A DNA stretch of 64,000 nt from Ancylostoma caninum (GCA_037903475.1 JBAJFG010000019.1:5269001-5333000), one strand, 5' to 3'. Positions 44,131-57,354 are shown, counted from the stretch's first letter. Notes: generated from the letters alone by a model not told the origin. A program made the numbers and translations.

Positions 44131-44799
44131 CAAATGATATTCTCCTATCTAGCATCGGGAAGGTTATGGAGACCCAATATTCTACTTAACCTAGAACATC
44201 AAATTTGGCTGTAGCATATCCCTAGGTAGGAAAAAACTCTGCAAATGGAGAATTAGGGCTTGGGGGGATCATCTGACAACACCTCAAGACAAATTAATTA
44301 GTCATAGACGTGCCCTCCAAGTTTCGTTTGACGTTATGATCAAGACTTACAACTTATTACTTATAGACTTCGTCTATAGTAATAGCAAACTCCCACTCAA
44401 AACGGGCACAAACCAGTCAACTTTTGTAAAAAAAAATTACATAGTCGCAAATGGTGCTAAGCTTCTCTCTCTAAAAACCATGGGAATGTTGAAGGCCAAG
44501 CCGTCGATCATGTCTACATGGCTGCTGAGATACATTCTGCAAAATCAACAGTCAAAACCTCATTGTATTATAGTTTCTACTCATTAATATTACTTGAAGG
44601 AGCCTTCAGCACAGTCGACAAATTTTTACCGTTTTCTTGATTATTTATATATTTAGGCATTAGTAGAGTATGTATAGCGTATGTACTGCTAACATTGGAT
44701 TTTATGGTTGCATAGGTGAATAAGGTTTTGGCATCCTAGCATCAAAAGTTCTCAGCAGCTTTAAATCCGCGGTGTCTGCATCTACTATTCACCTTCAAC

Positions 44800-45010
44800 T
44801 GCCTTCTGCCGCGCGCGACATTTCTGGCGGCAAAGCTCGGTTCGGGGGACCGCCTACATTAGCTGGTAACAGCTGATGCCGATATGGGCAGCTCTTACAC
44901 GACACCCGCAATTATAGGTGGGAGCGATGTGCGAGAGATGTGCGAGAAATTCTCGAGCGCACCTCTTGACCTTCACCCATTGCTATGCAACGAATTGCGT
45001 ACAATGTGCA
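44800..45010. repeat. Palindromic element, family D, right copy
   Basis: CGAGCGCACCTCTTGAC (44954-44970) is the exact reverse complement of 37759-37775, and the flanking blocks CGTACAA (44997 on) and CGCGCGACA (44813) match in inverted order. Copies are diverged outside these blocks. Confidence 0.5.
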
Positions 45011-45045
45011 GCAACTGACGTAATCTTACATGTCGTCTGACATTT

Positions 45046-45270
45046 TCTCGTAAGTTGCTCCGAACAACTTACGAGACCCTCCGCGGCCGCCAACACTATT
45101 TTCGCAGCCGTCTAGCCATCGTCGCAGCGATGATGGGTCAGTCCAACTGATTTTATCAGTTGGTCTGACGTCAGTGCTCGCCTGACGTTGGTAGCAGCGA
45201 CGATAGCGGGAAACTTCAACATTGCCCCCCACTCATCGCTGCGATGAGTGATGCGGTCAGATGAACTGAT
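45046..45270. repeat. Cluster of short palindromes
   Basis: Contains TCTCGTAAGTTGCTC / AACAACTTACGAGA (45046-45076), CCAACTGATTTTATCAGTTGG-type (45150-45170) and ACTCATCGCTGCGATGAGT (45231-45249). The first shares its core with the hairpin at 43829-43908, suggesting one fold-back family. Confidence 0.7.
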
Positions 45271-45299
45271 CGTAAGAGATAGCTTACTACGGGCCCAGA

Positions 45300-46500
45300 G
45301 ATTGGGATCGACATTTGCCCTTGTCTGCGTCTCATCCACTCCTATACCTCCTCGTCTAGCCGATGAGACTGCCTATTATAGCATTCTCACTAGTCGGTAT
45401 TCCGAGCTTCCCAAAGAAGCTTCCATCCTGGATTCGACGCAGAATCGTGAGCTGAACACGTTGGCAAAAGGATTTCGATGAATCCGGAAAAACTCACTCT
45501 AAATTCGAAAATAGTCTAATTTTGGAAGAAAATTTCTGCTTTATTTTAGAAGCAATCATGGGAATTTGTGAATGTTAGAATGAGCAAATTTTTCTCTATT
45601 TCCTAGGAACCTTATTTCTGAGAAGGGTCCACTATTGTGCCTGAGACGGGGTGCGGCGCAGTCCCTACTTCTACACGCCTGAATTTTTCCAGAATTTGGC
45701 CCGCAATTCTGAGGATGTTATGCAATCTGTGGAAGGAGTACGGTTTTCTTCAAAACAATATGTTGTGCTTACTTGTTCACACATCAGGCTTTTGAGGTCA
45801 GATGTTGGATTTTCCTGAGAATGGGCTTTCGAAATTAAAAAAAAAATCATTTCTCTCAAATCGATTCTCTTTCATGGTTTCGTTTCGGCTCAAATCTCCG
45901 AATATTTTCAGCTGTAGTACTGCTACCCTGTCAGCAGTCAGCATTAGTTAACCATGCTTCTTGAAGATGTCTGCAGTTTCTGAAAAGTAATGTTCTCAGA
46001 ATTGTGAAAAAAGAATGACTCTCCCGCATCTTCTACACTCCCTCAGAAAAAAAGGATGTCAAAATTTGAAAAATATATAAATGTCGAAGGCTAAATTTTC
46101 ATTAACTAGCTTTGATTCAAGTGGCGATGCCGAATATTTCCAGGTATTACTCTTGCTTCTCTGTGACAATTTTTTTCAGCAATCTTCCCTATTACGGGCT
46201 CGTTCACACAACTATTCACCCTATGGTAGGCAAACAAAAGAGAAATACCAGGAATCCCAAAATGCAGGATAAGCCAAAATGTTGGGTCAATCTGAACAAG
46301 ATTACTGCTGGACCTGCATTTGCTCGCTCGTCGATCCTGCTTCCGTCACAAAAGGTTCAGGAAAATGCATCGAAGCTGAGAAATGAGAAAAATTGTTGCA
46401 GACTTTTTCGGTACGCCGAGCAAAGGAGTTTTGTGGACTTATGAGAATGTTTTCGTAATTAAGTTGTGCACAATCTTCAAAACGACCATAACTATGTCAT
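45300..46500. other. Gene-poor stretch
   Basis: No supported exon and no RNA gene recognised. Its right part may be the eroded 5' portion of the Tc1 relic that becomes readable at 46530. Confidence 0.4.
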
Positions 46501-46529
46501 TTGGAGTACATGACTCTCTTAAAAGAGTA

Positions 46530-46860
46530 TTAAAAGACCAAGAGCTGTGATGGTTTGGAGAGAAGTGTCCATAATCATGAATACATCTCTGGTTTTCATA
46601 GATGATGCTGTAAAATCCATGTCAGGGCCCATCAAGTTGAGATCGTATAAAAGTGCTCGCCACATGGATATGAATTGGCCCTTGAGCAGGACCATGTTCC
46701 ATCGAACCGAAACTACCAATTTGTATGTCTGGAGTCGGTGGCTCTCAGATTCCCTAGCAAGAATTGATGACCCTCTTGTAGTCTGATTCGAATCCAATGA
46801 ACTTCTCTATTTGTGGATTTGTGGATGTGGAACTAGAAACTAATATGCTACGGACTCATA
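46530..46860 (+). pseudogene. Tc1-type transposase relic
   Basis: The frame KRPRAVMVWREVSI followed by NTSLVFIDDAVKSM matches the conserved VMVWG.I...G.T.LVFI...VK block after the first catalytic aspartate of Tc1-like transposases. About 250 bases on, DSNPMNFSICGF corresponds to the PDLNPMDFSIWG block, with the key D replaced by N. The element is in several frames and its ends are not found. It is clearly dead. Confidence 0.7.
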
Positions 46861-46879
46861 AATTGCATCAGGCGAACTC

Positions 46880-48558
46880 GGGCAACCACACTTCCTAAGC
46901 CACATTTTAGAAAGGACCACCTACGGCACACTGTGGATTCTGTGAAGACAAACACGAAGACACGACCTGTATGAGAGCCAGGGAAGATCACTCAGGAAAT
47001 TTTTTGTGAAAACTGATTAGTCATTTAGTACAGTGAAACAGTAGCAGGCACAAAATTTTGTGGCTAAAAAGAAAAAGTAATGTTACGTTCACGCGCCTAA
47101 TACTTGGAAACAGCCCCATATGTAAGAATGGAGAATGATACTACAGAAGATTACGAAATGTGGAGAAGAGAAGAAATTTCCCGCTGTGCTGCAGATAGAA
47201 CAAGAAGAAAGGGAGAACACAAGGAAAAGTACAGAAGAGGGAAAATTTCTTTTTCATAAAAAGAGTGAGTTGGATTAGTATTGCTCTAGTATGGTTATGT
47301 TCAAACATGAATTCAAAAGAAAGAATGATGGAATATGTAAAAACCAATTCTGGATTTTCCCGAGTCTGCCGCTAGGCACATCGCCAGACATTGACAGCAG
47401 CAGCTGATTTGAATCGGAAATCAAAAGGTTTTGCACCGGCAAACGAATAAGACAAATGCAGGACCGTGCTTCTACGCTGTTCCATACTAATATTTCTCAC
47501 GGAATGATGAAATTTACAGCAGAGCGTGGCATGTTATGGCTATTTTCAACAGTGTTCAAATAAGTAACCAGAACGAAATACATTGAGGATAATTTAGAAG
47601 CTTTTTTTTCATTTTTACTCCATGACATCACTACATGGCATTTTGGCCACACAGTGGTGCTGCTGAGGAAAAACGAGTGCCTTTGTAAGAAGTGGAGGCA
47701 ACTTCCTTCCTGTTACAACATCGAGCAAACAAGGCATGCTACGCTTCTCATTCTTTTTCTTTTCTGTTCTTTTTTTCACGTTTCTACTGATATTACTGAA
47801 GCCGCTCATTTTATTGATATTATTGACCCGACACTTTGAGCAGGATTTCATTGGTTATTATGATAAAAAGAAAAGGAATTCAACAGTTCAGATGTTGATC
47901 GTATCAATAACGTGGAAATAAATGAATATATAACTGGGAATCTAAACAAATGAACTAATGACGAAGTACATACTTATGTGTATACTACATACAATGCATT
48001 GTGAAATGATTGGCACGCGAAATTCAAACAAGAATTCGAAATGATAACCCAAAGCTCGAGCATCACGAAAAGATGCAAAAAATGTAATGCGTAAGCGATC
48101 ATGCTCTGACTTTGAACAAGAATTTCAATGGAATTAGAACGATGCAGGACGAAATTCAAGTGTGAGTCAAACGTACTGCGATAAGCACGCGTTGCGTGAA
48201 AAAACACACGAATTCTCACTTGCTCTGGTTAAAGAGAAAATCAGTACTGCAAGTTCGAGCCACTTGAAAGTTGAAATATTTATACAAATGGATGTGGAGG
48301 ATTCTTGTGTGGCAATACTATGAGTATAAAATAAAAAATTAATAAGCAATCCACTATGAGACAATAAAAACACTCCTCCCGCACAAGCTTCACATAACGT
48401 AGTATTTTGCTGTTTATAAACGAAGCACCGGTATGAGGTTATCGATCTTAATTATGAACAGCATTAATCTCAGAACCTCACATTAAGTAAAAGTCGCCCA
48501 GTTGTGTACACTTTCTAACGAGCTTATAAGCAGCCATTCAGATCATAGTTCAAGATTT
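46880..48558. other. Gene-poor stretch downstream of the kinase gene
   Basis: No exon or repeat recognised. The minus-strand kinase gene ends at 48559, so the right part of this stretch should contain its 3' untranslated region. I could not single out a canonical poly(A) signal close to the stop. Confidence 0.4.
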
Positions 48559-51500
48559 TCACTCTTCCCAGTCGAAGGGCTCGTCCATTTTCACTCCATT
48601 GTTCTTCATTGCTAGTTGGATTAATTCGGCAATGAAAGTGTAGTCTGGTTGGCTATTGAATTTCAGTCCATCCAGGTACTTCAGAAGACGACGGAACTCG
48701 ACCTTAACACCTCATACGTTCAAACAGCCTCAAATAGTGTAGCAAAATTAATGACAGCATACTTAGAATACCTACACATAGGCTGTGTATGCCTGTAAAG
48801 AGATTAGAGATTAATTGGAGGCTGAAACAGTCAGTATCTTCTTAACCTGAGATGAAATTAAAAGTGAGAAAACCTAGTTCATTGGGAATCACAGATGGGT
48901 CAAAAAAATTTCAAAAAAAAAGTTGGAATCTGAAATTTGCTTCTCTAATCTCCTCGAAGAACGTGTTAATTTTGTATTTTAAGTATACGGTTTCGGCACA
49001 GTTTGTCCTGTTTTTGGTTTTGTCACATTATTACATTTAAATTCCAGTGTAACATCAAATTGTCGCAGCACCTGAATTTTTTCAAAGACGAATGTCATCG
49101 AACCCGATTCAGGTCTGTCTAGACGCTATGACGCGCTTGCATGAGGAACAGGAGGCAACTATGTATTCGCATCGTGGATGACATTTGATTTCGTCGCAAA
49201 GTCGATACTTCGTTACTTGTAAAACAGAACGTTAATAATTTAAAACATACTTTTGGACAAAACTGGAACATGAGATTGACTCCCTCGTTAGTCCTAATAT
49301 GTTCCTTCATAGCTCGTACCTCTGTGATAGAGTCGTGGTGGAAGTCTGACCAAGGAAGGAAACCTGAATTAAAATTGGGATCTCAAGTACTCTCGTGCTC
49401 ATGAGTCCGAACATATGATGTTCAGCGCTCTCTCAATCATTGTTCTTGAGATAATTTCAAACTAAAATCGAAAAAGAAAGAACTCAAAAGAGGGCTTTGA
49501 AAGTTTCCCTTTCTCGATGCCCATAGATTTACTCGTAGATTCGATATATACACAATACTTAGGGAGATCTCAAAATAAGGGTCCGTTGTATAACGTGATG
49601 ATTGCTTCTTATTTATCTAGAGAAAAGTGCAGTTGGATAAAAAAATGTGTTCTTTCCAAGTAGTAGCATCATACTATATTGAACTAGGACTACTCGAATG
49701 ATTAACCGAAAAGTTCACAAGATTTACAGACTTCCGGACGAGCAAAAAGTACTTGTTATGCGCCACAAGGGACAGAGAACATTTGACTTTACTCGTCTCT
49801 TTACTGGAGAAGCATATTGTTTGACTGCCTACAAACAAGATAAGAATACACAAGCGCACAATCATCTGCGCGATTTGAGGACTTCACCTGAAAGTAGCTC
49901 CACCATCATATAAAACCAAGATTCAAGATCGTCGCGAGGCGATTGTTCTTCTCCGTTGTGAGCGTTAAGTGATGCATATCGAACAGTCCCCCTGAAAAAG
50001 AACAAATATGTATGGTGACATTCTGCAAATCTCTTATTCCTTTACGTGAAGGTCGTTGTTGTATTCCCTTCCTATTTCCCTATAGCATTGGTGGGAGACT
50101 ATAGTTTCCATAGCACCCCCACCCCTACCTTTCAAGTCCGGATAAAAGAGTAGTGATGCTCCTGGCTCCTGCCCTGGAATCGTAGAGTCAGGTGTGAACC
50201 CACACAGATAGATTTTCGCACATACAGTTTGAGAGCCTGTGGGCGCCGATTTAGGATATCTATAGGTAATAATGCCTTTGGATTCAGCAATGGCGTTCGC
50301 AGAATACCCAGACTACGGCTCTGTCAGCGAGCTGCACACTGGAGCACAGAGTAACGTTGAAGAAGGATTCTGACACAAAAACATCTCTTGTAGGATTCAA
50401 CATGGAATGGCCGTGAAATACACCATACTTCGTCGTACATAAGGAAATCGTGATGACAAGGAACAATCAAACGAGTAAGGGCTGCGCCAAGACCAGAATC
50501 CACTAATATATGAGAACATGAATTGAATTTCACATGGGTAGGAAGCTCTTTTAAAGAGCCCTAAAATTATCCAGCACAAGAGATAGCCTTGTCTTCAGAT
50601 GTCTGGTAATCAAAACAGCCAATCTCTCCGACCCGCCTTACATCTAATGAGTCAAAAATGACAGAGGTAGGCTGAAGCAAGAAAAGTCTGCTGATGACAA
50701 TGTGATCAGTCAAAGTTAACTGCAGCACTCCCATTCGACAACAATCGCTGGCGATTCGCTAGGTCAAAACGTCAGAACAGATAGCCCCATCATACTAAGT
50801 AAAACCAACGTTGATTAGTGTGAAAACCTATGAATATTTTTCCCACTTTTTTGAGGGCAGAGCCCGGATGCATCAGTCAGGTTATCCATGACAAACATGT
50901 TTACGCAGCCAAATTAACCCTATTCAGCACCCATCAACATATCTACCCATACGTTTTCCCATACGTGGAGTTATCTATACTTTGCCTCTATCCATGGATA
51001 ATCATACCCACGGATATGAATAGGATTCCCCGTCCCTATAATGATCCATCCGAGCCTGTGTTCAACTTCTGCATTGAAAATCTAGACGCCTGAATCGCCA
51101 ATGCAATAAGACCGATGTTTAGTATCCGATGAACAACTTCAAAATTCTAGTTCGAAATCTGATTTTTATCAAGTCTGTGATTAACGGTAGTGCTAATTAA
51201 CAAAATATTGAAGAGTTGCTTGGAACTAAAGAATGATAGAGGTACCCAGATATAGCATAATGATACAAATCCTTACCGGAATCGGACTTGCTCCCTAGGG
51301 GCTTTTAGATTGCCGGTCTTATCCTTGTAAGAACGACAGACTCCATAATCGATGAGCACCAGCTGTGTATTCCCTCTACTTGAATGTGGAGTGAGACAAA
51401 AATTGGAACACTGGAAGAAAATCAATGATTTGCAGTATTGGTGAGCACATTAATCAAAGTTATGTTGTGCAAAGAATTTACCTTTATGTCTCTATGAACA

Positions 51501-54500
51501 AATCCAATGTTATGTAATTCTTTGATAGGAGAAAGAGCCAGGAACGCAAGGCGTAGACCGGAAGAGAGTGATAATCTGCCGTCAACAAACTGATGTCGAA
51601 TTTTCGTGAGATTGTCGCCGAGCTGAGAAGAAGGAAATTAACACCGGAAATTATACAAAGTAAAATAGTTCACCGTTGGTCAAAGCTAAACATGCAGGCC
51701 CCACGTAATGTTCGCTTCGCCTGCATGATGGATCAGAAAGAAAAATCATAGTTAGATGCTTTTTCCATATGCACATAGAAAGATTGCGTTCAAAAAATGA
51801 AGTTCGATTCAGCAATAAAAGCGGGACAATATTCAGAGTGGTTGGTACATTTGGGGCTGTGACGTATGATGAGGTGTGCAGCTTGGCAGCCTATAGCATA
51901 CGTCACAGCCGGGCCGCTTCTGCATCCCCGACTGCATGGGCTGACCGGTCGTTTCGGATAAACGATAGTGGCACCAAGGTGACGAACTATGCTACTACTC
52001 TACGCAACATGAGATACTGACCAATAATCAACATCGGATAATGACCAATTTTAGCGGGCGGAAAGCTAGTGGTACCACTACACAGCGGTAGTGGTTGACG
52101 GCACAGGCGTTATCCAGTGCCATGTCGAGTTTGCGTTCACCATTGCAGGATTATCAGGCAGTTAGTTATTAGCACGCTTCGGGCATCACGTCGAGTGTGA
52201 GACAATGTATAGGAACCCGTTGTTTCCAATCTTTTTCCAGGAAGGATAGCTCAGCTTAAGCATTAGGCGTTGAAGGCTAACATTAATCCAACAATGAAAT
52301 TTATCGTCGCAGAACTTTCTGATTAATCCAGCACTTACCAGTGCGACATTTAAATTTAGACGTCATCCGGTGTGTAAACTCTTTCCGGGCCGGCATGCAT
52401 CATTGAGATTACCCATGATAAACGATGGAATGCTCTCAGTTTAAGCCATAACTTGCGAGGTCAAACTGCTTACCCACGAGTTGATGGGCAAAGAGGTAGG
52501 TATAGCCCACCTGACCTTGAAGGTGTGGAAAACTCTACCCACTCTGAAGAGGCGTCCTGAATCGGTGCTTCATGGACGATTTGCGTCCCTCCTGCCTGCA
52601 GATATCTGAGTTAGAGATTTCAAACCTCCGTTCGTCATTCTGGCGGAACCTCGCGAATGACCCACTATTCGAAGAATTCACCATACCTAAGCTTTGATGC
52701 TTTTTAAAAAAGATGATGGGCATTGAGATTCCCACTACACCCCCGAACCGGCGAGTTGGAATGAGCCTTATCAAAATCTTTAAGCTTACAAGTAAAGGAA
52801 ACGGCCAAAGTTTTCGTTCGTAATGCGATGCACGCTGTATCATGCAGTTTTCAATGCTGATCTCGAATACATTCCCCAAAATTCCTGGGCGCGTCTGCGC
52901 TGAAAGACGTCCGTGTAACTAACTATGTATGGAGAACGTTCAAGATCAGCGTTGAAAACCAAATGAATAATGCAACCGCAAGACGACCAAGTATGCCTCC
53001 TTGTCAGACAAATCTCACTTATGGAATTACGTCACCAAGAAAAAACCGTACATCTCCTTCAAAAAAACTGATTCAATACCAGTGCAAAGATTACTATTGC
53101 TCTGTCTTTGCGGAAATATGTATGACACATCAACAGTCAGAAGCATTGTCTCTAAAATCGCTATGAATAATTAAGTTACCCCATTTGTGAATCAAAACAA
53201 TGTGGCTATGAAAATCCAACAGAGTTGTCGGATTCATCTGAAAAAAAAACTGTTTTGGTGTAACTGCAACGAAACAACAGGAACAGTACGAATTTCATAT
53301 GTCCACGAACAGAGCACCACACATCGTTGATTGCAAGAAAGGAAACAAATGAAAATACGGATGAACACATTTCTTTAACAATTTCACTTCGCTCGTCAGT
53401 GCGACACTTATCGGCAAGAAGCGTGTCTGCGGCATACACCTAGTAAGAATTATGAAGGATGCTTACAATCGTAGTTGTACATGCAAATTAGCCAGTCTTC
53501 AAGGAAACTTTCGGCAAGTACATTATTGTCTTACGCGCGTCAAGCGCACGTATCTCGTACCAATTGCCCTCCACATAGCGCTAGAACCGCTATCGAACCG
53601 GATTTTTATGATGTGGCCTTCTTTATCGTGGTGTTCGTCATTGCATGTACGGCACCTTTCAGCCGTAACCTATGGGTAACACTCCCCATGCTAGGTAATC
53701 CTCCATGTATCACAGCCTCGTCACTACCCAGCATATACCCATGGGTAGCCGTGCCCATAAGTATGAGATTATCCATCCGCTCAATGATGCGTGCCAGCTT
53801 CGAACGACAAAAGTACTATATTTATGATTTAGATGTTCGAACTGACGACAACGAAGCTGTGTAAATGCAAATAAGGGAATTCTACTGTTGTACCGTTATT
53901 GCAAAAGTCACGGAGCAGTTGCTGGTAGCTAACTGTTTAACACAGTTTTGCTCCTTGCGATTGCGATATATGTACTGCAAAAATTTTCGTGTGTACTAGT
54001 AGCCTGAAAAATCTGCTGCCTACACCACTTTGTCTTGCATCTATGTCAAAGTGTTGCTGTGCTTCTGGCATGAAACCAACGGTATGTACTTCAAGCTAAT
54101 TTGCCTAATATCGGTTTATGAATTGAAATTCAGACGATCAACAAGGGAAGCGAGTCATTGCATCAATAGTACGTTTGCTAAACTATCGTCCCTAAACAGC
54201 CAGAAGCTCGTGGTTTCTTAAAACTCAAGTGAATGTGAGACTCTGGAAGATGCTCCAGGAGCACAGCGCCAATTCCGTCTTCAAAAAAGCTTCTGGAAAA
54301 AGCAGGTTGAAATAGAATGAGTGCAAGGTGGGTAGGACATTACAGAGAAGTTAGCTAAACAGTCTCGTCGACCAGAAGAAATTGTTAAGAAGGAGAGATG
54401 AGTGGGTGAATTTTTTGCGAGCTGAGCAAAGAACACCAACATCAACACCTGGAGAACTGCAGATATTTGACCTGCTGATATTTTAACATGCCACTTCTTA

Positions 54501-56281
54501 AATGGATTGTTATTCTAATAGAAGATGGTGCAGCCAACATATGGAAAGGTTGTCCTAGGATCTGAGCTAAAAGGGGCAAACCATCGCTACACTCTTAGAA
54601 TTGTTTTTGCCTTTTCCAGCAACTTGAGTCACCCGTAACGATTTCCGTCCAAACATATGCACTTACTGCATTCTTTTCCGTTAAGTAATGAAGCGAAAAC
54701 TCTCAGATAAAAGGCCAACACAGATGAACTTACATGGAGATTACTGCGTTGGGATAACAACATACCAGCGTGCTGCAGTGCCATCCGTATATAGAGTTGG
54801 CCATTTGTGCTCCAAAATTCTAACCTGCTTTTTATTGCTCCCTGCACCTGTCTCTAACATATTGTCGCCTACTCGAGCTTCTTGCCTTCTACATCGACCG
54901 CAAAACTTTTGATGAAAAGACCCTACTCGAAACCGATATGTGCTGTCCTCCGTGTGGAAACCTGTCAAATGTTCGGCTTCTGTGAAAATCTTCTCTTTAC
55001 CATGTTGCCATTATTAGAATGCCCATACATTTCAAAATAAATAAAATTGCAGGTTTTGAGCCGAGTAACGGTGCATCGAACAATTACATGCAACTAATTG
55101 CCCCGAAACTTTTGCACGCACCTAACAGTGACAGCTCAATATTTTCAGTTAAGCAATCTTTCATGAAGCGGTTGGTCTGGCTGCTGTGATTGCAAGCAAA
55201 TAATGTTTACCAGCGGCATGATGAGAAACTTGAAGTGATCCTCTATTTTACCGCGATCGATCATCCGCACCAGATGGTTGCAGCCTGAAATATGACCTCA
55301 GCAAACTGCAGTTCTTCCTCTCATTTCCATCGCTGACTTTAAATTGCTATTTTCTCGAAGTAGAAGTGGAATAAATAGAAGGCAATTTCAAATGACGTTT
55401 GAGAGGAGAAATTCGAAGGATCGAATAAGGTTTGGAGTAATCGAAAAACGTACAGACTCGTCCATTTTTTTTGTTACATGTGTACACTCCTCGTCTTTTC
55501 GAATAATCGAACATTTTACTCACTTCAAAATGGGTAGTTGCTTGAATTTCTCTTCGGTTTTTATTGATATGAGACAAACTTTTGAGTTATCTAAATGTTC
55601 ACGAAAGAAGGAAGCAATGCAAGGTAGTAGTTAATTTCAGGATGAGATAAGTTTCTGGAAATGGTTTTAGCTAGTGCTCCAAATCAATGACATCAATGCA
55701 AAATGTTGACAGGAATTTTCATTCCCTCAAACTCACTAAACATCTTTACTGGTGATCTTGACGAGAACATGAAGACGTTTTAGTACTGTACAGGAAAAAA
55801 CAAAATTACAGCAGTGCTGCCGTTAACAACAAAGAAAAAGAATCTTGCACGCAGCTTTTTTCAAGGACCACTGTAACATGTCGTTGCAAGAGAAGAATAA
55901 AAAACAAATAAACAAACGAAGAGATACTTTCTTGAAGGCTATTGACGTCCAACCCACCTTTCTTCACCACTTGGCTCATTACAACGTAGTCCATGTCGAG
56001 GCCATGGGAGTTCGGGCCACAGATCTCGAGCTTGCAGGCAAATGCTTTTCCATCAGACTTTCGTAAGACCTTCACGAATATTTAACGCAGTTATCCGCTA
56101 AGATTCCAAGGTGAAAGCCAAGTCAAACCTCAAACACAGCTCCATATCTTCCTTGTGCGAGTTTACGACCAACCGCGTACTGTCCCTCTTTGCCTCTGAT
56201 CAAGTTGTTAGTTGACGGCAGCTTGTCGTCAATGGAACACGAAGACGAAGAGCGTTCACAGCTTTCCAAGTCAAATGACAT
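48559..56281 (-). CDS. CK1/TTBK-family protein kinase, 324 aa, 8 exons
   Basis: Exons (minus): 56129-56281, 55958-56069, 55211-55284, 51482-51622, 51277-51410, 49888-49991, 49251-49363, 48559-48702. All are GT-AG and keep phase; TGA at 48559-48561. Landmarks: an atypical glycine loop AQGRYGAVFE (residues 42-51, first Gly replaced by Ala), VAIK-type lysine in FACKLE (64), FVHRDIK (154-160, catalytic D158), IDYG in place of DFG (D181), then RYASLNAH and the CK1-type DDLESWFYMM (225 on), and LPWSDF. These mark the casein kinase 1 superfamily, TTBK-like/nematode-expanded branch, whose worm members are often sperm-enriched. Residues 1-30 are Ser-rich and there is no C-terminal tail. The third intron is 3.6 kb and full of small repeats. 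A TTTGCAG acceptor three bases before ATG may be a trans-splice site. It is likely an active Ser/Thr kinase. Confidence 0.9.
50862..51062. mobile_element. Short palindromic element, family C copy 2, intronic
   Basis: The left end GAGCCCGGATGCATCAGTCAG and the right end AATGATCCATCCGAGCCTGTG are inverted relatives of each other and of the copy at 20543. The interior repeats TACCCATACG-like blocks. It lies in the kinase intron 49992-51276 if the kinase is spliced as modelled. Confidence 0.5.
51857..51911. repeat. Hairpin, 14-base arms, intronic
   Basis: GGCTGTGACGTATG (51857 on) pairs with CATACGTCACAGCC (ending near 51911). The loop is about 26 bases. It is in the large third intron of the kinase gene. 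Confidence 0.75.
52389..52430. repeat. Family C core block, intronic
   Basis: GGGCCGGCATGCATCATTGAG then ATTACCCATGATAAACGATGG repeats the core of the elements at 20543 and 50862. I did not find its mirrored end. An inverted block with the same core lies at about 53770-53800 (GAGATTATCCATCCGCTCAATGATGCGTGCC in two pieces), also intronic. Confidence 0.45.
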
Positions 56282-56290
56282 GTTCTGCAA
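56280..56290 (-). promoter_or_regulatory. Possible trans-splice acceptor of the kinase gene
   Basis: Read on the minus strand, AATTTGCAG is followed by AAC and ATG. The acceptor fits either a spliced leader or an upstream non-coding exon. Confidence 0.4.
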
Positions 56291-57354
56291 ATTGTGAACT
56301 AGTTTTCATACAAAACTCAAACGTAATGTCATTTTCTACACTACGATCCACATGTACACAAAAATACCAGGAAAACGTTATTTTTGTTGGAGCTCGTACA
56401 TTGCTGAACTGTGAAGTTTTTAATGGGGCGAAAAAGCATTGGTGGTAAGAATTCTCCACTGTGGGTTATGCTTCGCCTACTTTTTAGAAATCTGTTGTGT
56501 GTGGCACACTTTAGAGTGTATTCCTGATAATAAATAGATAAAAATAGTACGAAAAATAGCATGTAATAGTGACTAAAGTCCCCTTTTGTGAAAGCTGTAA
56601 GTCCGATTTCGCATGTACAACACGGCAAAGTTGGCCATTGAGGGTAATTTTCTCAAAAAAAAATCTGTGCAGACGTCGCCTTTAGACATTGATACCTGCC
56701 TATCTATGATAAAGCTCAGGTAGTTCCAAATGAGGCGTGTTAAAGAGCTTAGATTAGTTTTAGTGGAAATTTTTTAGATCGAGCAACTCTCGAAGACTGA
56801 ATTGGGACATGATAGACAGTTTAGAATAAATCTTCAGGCCGGAGACCGCCTGAGAGGACAACAGAAACTACGCCTTTCTCAACAACTTATACATAGTAAT
56901 TATCCACACAGTAGGTATTTCCATTCACTACAATTTCCGGATTTTAAATTACTCGAAAACTATAGAAAGCCACCGCAAAGGAAGAAAGCTTCACGAGTTC
57001 TTTCGACCTTGAAGAAGTGATTCCCATCTAGTACTTCTTCGGAAAGTTGAAAATTTTAAGAAGATGCACCTTTGTGTGACTATCAATAGGACAACAAATG
57101 ATCTATCCACACATATGCCTCAAACTTGTAGGAATAATAGAAGCAAAAAAAAGAACTTGAAAAATAATAAAACGTAGTAATAAAAATCAACAAAAATCAA
57201 CAATAGCTAAATATCATGAAGGTCTCAGGAGGTATAGTCTCACATCGTCTTACTGTTAGTATAAAACTTCAAACGTACAGGAGCGGACGTTTTCGAGCTG
57301 TGGGCTGCCATCCCCGTTGTGGAGGTGTTTGAACGAAATGTGGCAAAGGATTTC

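Noticed and set aside
49698..49913. Plus-strand frame inside the kinase gene reading EQKVLVMRHKGQRTF
   Set aside because: It superficially resembles a kinase MKH..R block, but it is on the opposite strand in an intron, and the true block (VRAMKEHIRTNEG) is found at 49251-49363.
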